Part shown: piece by piece, positions 62,268 through 64,000 of the stretch | How the letters are laid out: each line of letters starts with the position of its first letter | Position numbering within the stretch: the first letter of the stretch is position 1 | Assembly: GCF_003815715.1 (NCBI RefSeq) | Contig: NZ_CP033922.1 | Location: 1,054,001-1,118,000 of the forward strand | Length of the DNA: 64,000 nucleotides | DNA from: Chryseobacterium sp. G0162 | GTDB taxonomy: Bacteria > Bacteroidota > Bacteroidia > Flavobacteriales > Weeksellaceae | Direction: 5' to 3' | Made by a program: the position numbers and the translations under genes | Notes under the pieces: generated by a model | Databases searched by the model: none | Seen by the model: only the letters and a program-made list of their open reading frames with translations | What the model was told of the DNA's origin: nothing

Positions 62268-64000
62268 TTATCTTTTCCTCCCTGATGATGTCGAAAAATT
62301 TTGCTCGTATTTTCCCTCCTGCTTCAACAATTGATTTCCTTTATGCATAGTTCCTGATTCAAGCTGGTTAGTGCCAAAAAGAGTTTTATTCTCAAGGGCT
62401 CTTTCTTTCACATAATCTCTTTGCTCATTAATTTTCATTTGTTCATCTTTTTCATTCTTATATTGAGTTATTAAATTATTCTTTATCTCCGGAAGTTCTT
62501 CCAGCTTTTTATCCAGTTCTGCAATCTTTGCTTCAGTGATTTTGGTTTGATATTCAATTTGAGTAACATCTATTCCTTTCTGAGCTAAATTTTCAATAAC
62601 TTCTTGAACTTGAGCTTTATGTAGGTCGATTGTTTTTTGATAAGATGGAAATTCTTTTTTCCAATAGTCAGCATTTGCATCGCCATTTTTTGAATAGCCT
62701 TCAATTCTATTATATGAATGCTCAGCTTTGGTGACTAACTCTTGAACTTTCAAAACATCTTCGTATTTTCTCAATACAAAAGCACTATCTGCGAGATGTT
62801 TATTTTTTTCACTTTCGATCCTTTTTTTCAACAATTCGATTTCAATGTTGGCTCTGGTTTCGGGATTGGTAATGATGGACGTTTTAAGCTCTTGCGTACT
62901 AATATCAGATATGTCCAAAACATCGGCTCCTTTTTTCATCGCTTCTAAATATCTGGCTTGTTTGGACTGCAGTTTTTGAAGCATAAAAACATCAATACTA
63001 TCATTAGTCAGCATAAAATTAATTCTCACATTTTCGTTTATGTTTCCTTGTCTCCACGCCCGTCCTTCCACCTGTCGCAAAGAAGTGAAATTATAGGGTA
63101 ATGTAAGCATATAAACATCGGTTGTGTTTTCCTGAAGGTTCATTCCTTCCTGAATGGCTTCGCTTCCAATAACCACTTTTATTTTTCCTTCATTAAAATC
63201 ATTTTGAATAGAAATTCTTTGATTTTTATTAGTCGTTCCGGTAATGATTCCAATTTCTTCGGGTTTGTAACCGATTTCTGTTATGAGATATTCTTTCAGT
63301 TTTGGAAATTGAGCAACCGCCAATTCAGAATAAACAATTTGTCCGGAGTCAGGAAGATCTTTTTTGTTCTGCCTTATTAAATCCATCGTCTGTTTCAACT
63401 TTGGAGAATTTTCTATGAATTCTTTTACAGAAGGTTCTTCATCATCATAATATGGCGACAAATACGGCGAAATAGCAATCAATCTGGCATTGAGAATATG
63501 AGTAAGAATTGCCCCCTTTTCAGTTTCACTGAAATTTTCATTGAGCAGGTCATATTGTTCTCTTGTCAGATCATTCTGTTCAATTTTATACTCTTTGTTA
63601 ATTTTGTTGGGACGAATCAATTCAGGATTGTCTTCTTCTCCTTTTATATCAATGAATTCCGAAAGTAATTGCTGAAACAAAGAATTATTTTTAAACCTCC
63701 GAACATTTGCTTTAAACTTCACATCACCTTTTGCATCAATTTCCATATCATTGTCCGCTTCCATAAAGGTCTCGAAGAATGTATTCACATTGAAATATCC
63801 CGATTCTTCTAATCTTTTATTTGCTATTAAAGAAAGAATGGAATAATATTCCAAAGGTTTGTTCGTAAATGGCGTTGCGGAAAGCAAGGTTACATTTCTG
63901 CCATCTTGTTTGTCCTGAATATACTGAGCTGCCATCCAGGTATTGATCCCTAATTTGGAGGTTTGCTGGTTCTGACTTCTAAAATCAGAAGCAAACCTTC
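62268..64000 (-). CDS. Mobile-element helicase/methylase, C-terminal part (runs off the window)
   Basis: The frame is open to base 64000 without a start (the ATG at 63935 is internal: NTWMAAQYIQDKQDGRN), so the 5' part is missing. It has motif III LLSATPFTN, and the helicase C-domain with VVIGSEAIQEGMNLQ and LRQVEGRAWRQGN (motif VI), then a coiled-coil tail (about 380-520). The layout matches the SNF2-like helicase half of very large helicase/N6-adenine methylase proteins of Bacteroidota conjugative elements. Supports the mobile-element reading of this region. Confidence 0.8.
   Translation of the reverse strand, partial: RFASDFRSQNQQTSKLGINTWMAAQYIQDKQDGRNVTLLSATPFTNKPLEYYSILSLIANKRLEESGYFNVNTFFETFMEADNDMEIDAKGDVKFKANVRRFKNNSLFQQLLSEFIDIKGEEDNPELIRPNKINKEYKIEQNDLTREQYDLLNENFSETEKGAILTHILNARLIAISPYLSPYYDDEEPSVKEFIENSPKLKQTMDLIRQNKKDLPDSGQIVYSELAVAQFPKLKEYLITEIGYKPEEIGIITGTTNKNQRISIQNDFNEGKIKVVIGSEAIQEGMNLQENTTDVYMLTLPYNFTSLRQVEGRAWRQGNINENVRINFMLTNDSIDVFMLQKLQSKQARYLEAMKKGADVLDISDISTQELKTSIITNPETRANIEIELLKKRIESEKNKHLADSAFVLRKYEDVLKVQELVTKAEHSYNRIEGYSKNGDANADYWKKEFPSYQKTIDLHKAQVQEVIENLAQKGIDVTQIEYQTKITEAKIAELDKKLEELPEIKNNLITQYKNEKDEQMKINEQRDYVKERALENKTLFGTNQLESGTMHKGNQLLKQEGKYEQNFSTSSGRKR

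Larger units (their letters stand above)
52816..64000. mobile_element. Probable integrated element (left part), carrying a ubiquitin-like/protease island
   Basis: Starts where the third tRNA-Asp copy is broken and runs past the window end. The content is accessory: AAA+ ATPase and S8 protease, multi-ubiquitin/E1/DUF6527, CHAT protease, and a helicase of mobile-element type. No integrase or conjugation gene is in view; the right end is not in the window. Confidence 0.55.

Noticed and set aside
63933..63935. ATG as the start of the helicase gene
   Set aside because: The frame continues open to the window edge with helicase-like residues, so this Met is internal.

Overview
The window reads as a chromosome segment of a Bacteroidota bacterium of the Flavobacteriia, most likely Chryseobacterium or a close Weeksellaceae relative. 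The grounds are AT-rich DNA, promoters of the type TTG-N19-21-TAnnTTTG, a subtype iii (Bacteroidota) type VI secretion sheath, a type A type IX secretion sorting domain, a TonB-dependent receptor with an N-terminal carboxypeptidase-like domain, LytTR/TPR-kinase signalling and GG-leader 'bacteriocin-like' peptides. No database search was possible; family names come from recognised motifs and gene context.

Layout. 1-3.1 kb: 5' end of mutY, a lipoprotein and the T6SS sheath pair tssC/tssB, then a gene-poor stretch with remnants of small peptide genes. 3.2-14.9 kb: mostly housekeeping and envelope genes, namely a conserved unknown, two tandem M13 metallopeptidases, a GH18-CE4-GT2 fusion, cinA and a lipocalin. 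14.9-23.7 kb: a LytTR regulator, two small membrane proteins and a TPR histidine kinase in one leftward block, facing SIMPL, DUF4139 and vWA genes. Paired TCACCAAGT repeats at a 21-bp period precede the SIMPL and DUF4139 genes and the kinase, which suggests one local regulon. 23.8-32.7 kb: FAD oxidoreductase, SpoIIAA-like protein, a Microcystis viridis lectin (MVL)-like lectin, MFS pump with divergent AraC regulator, lipA, an ECF-type sigma factor and tyrS.

32.7-37.3 kb: an accessory segment (T9SS cargo, bacteriocin-like peptides, TPR-AraC regulator) bounded by tyrS and a 73-bp near-perfect copy of the tyrS 3' end. 37.4-41.1 kb: a two-component system flanked by two paralogous lipoproteins. 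41.5-52.3 kb: esterase, aspartic protease with PDZ, L,D-transpeptidase, LuxR and AraC regulators, and a TonB receptor next to a PI-PLC-like enzyme.

52.6-64 kb: two tandem tRNA-Asp genes and a 16-bp fragment of a third mark the probable left end of an integrated element that runs past the window. Its cargo is an AAA+ ATPase with a subtilisin-like protease, a three-domain ubiquitin-like protein with an E1-like enzyme and a DUF6527 zinc protein, a CHAT (caspase-like) protease in convergent orientation, and the C-terminal part of a large helicase of the kind carried by Bacteroidota conjugative elements. The co-location of ubiquitin-like tagging genes with two different protease modules is the most interesting content: it looks like a defence or conflict island. 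That function is inferred from context, not shown.
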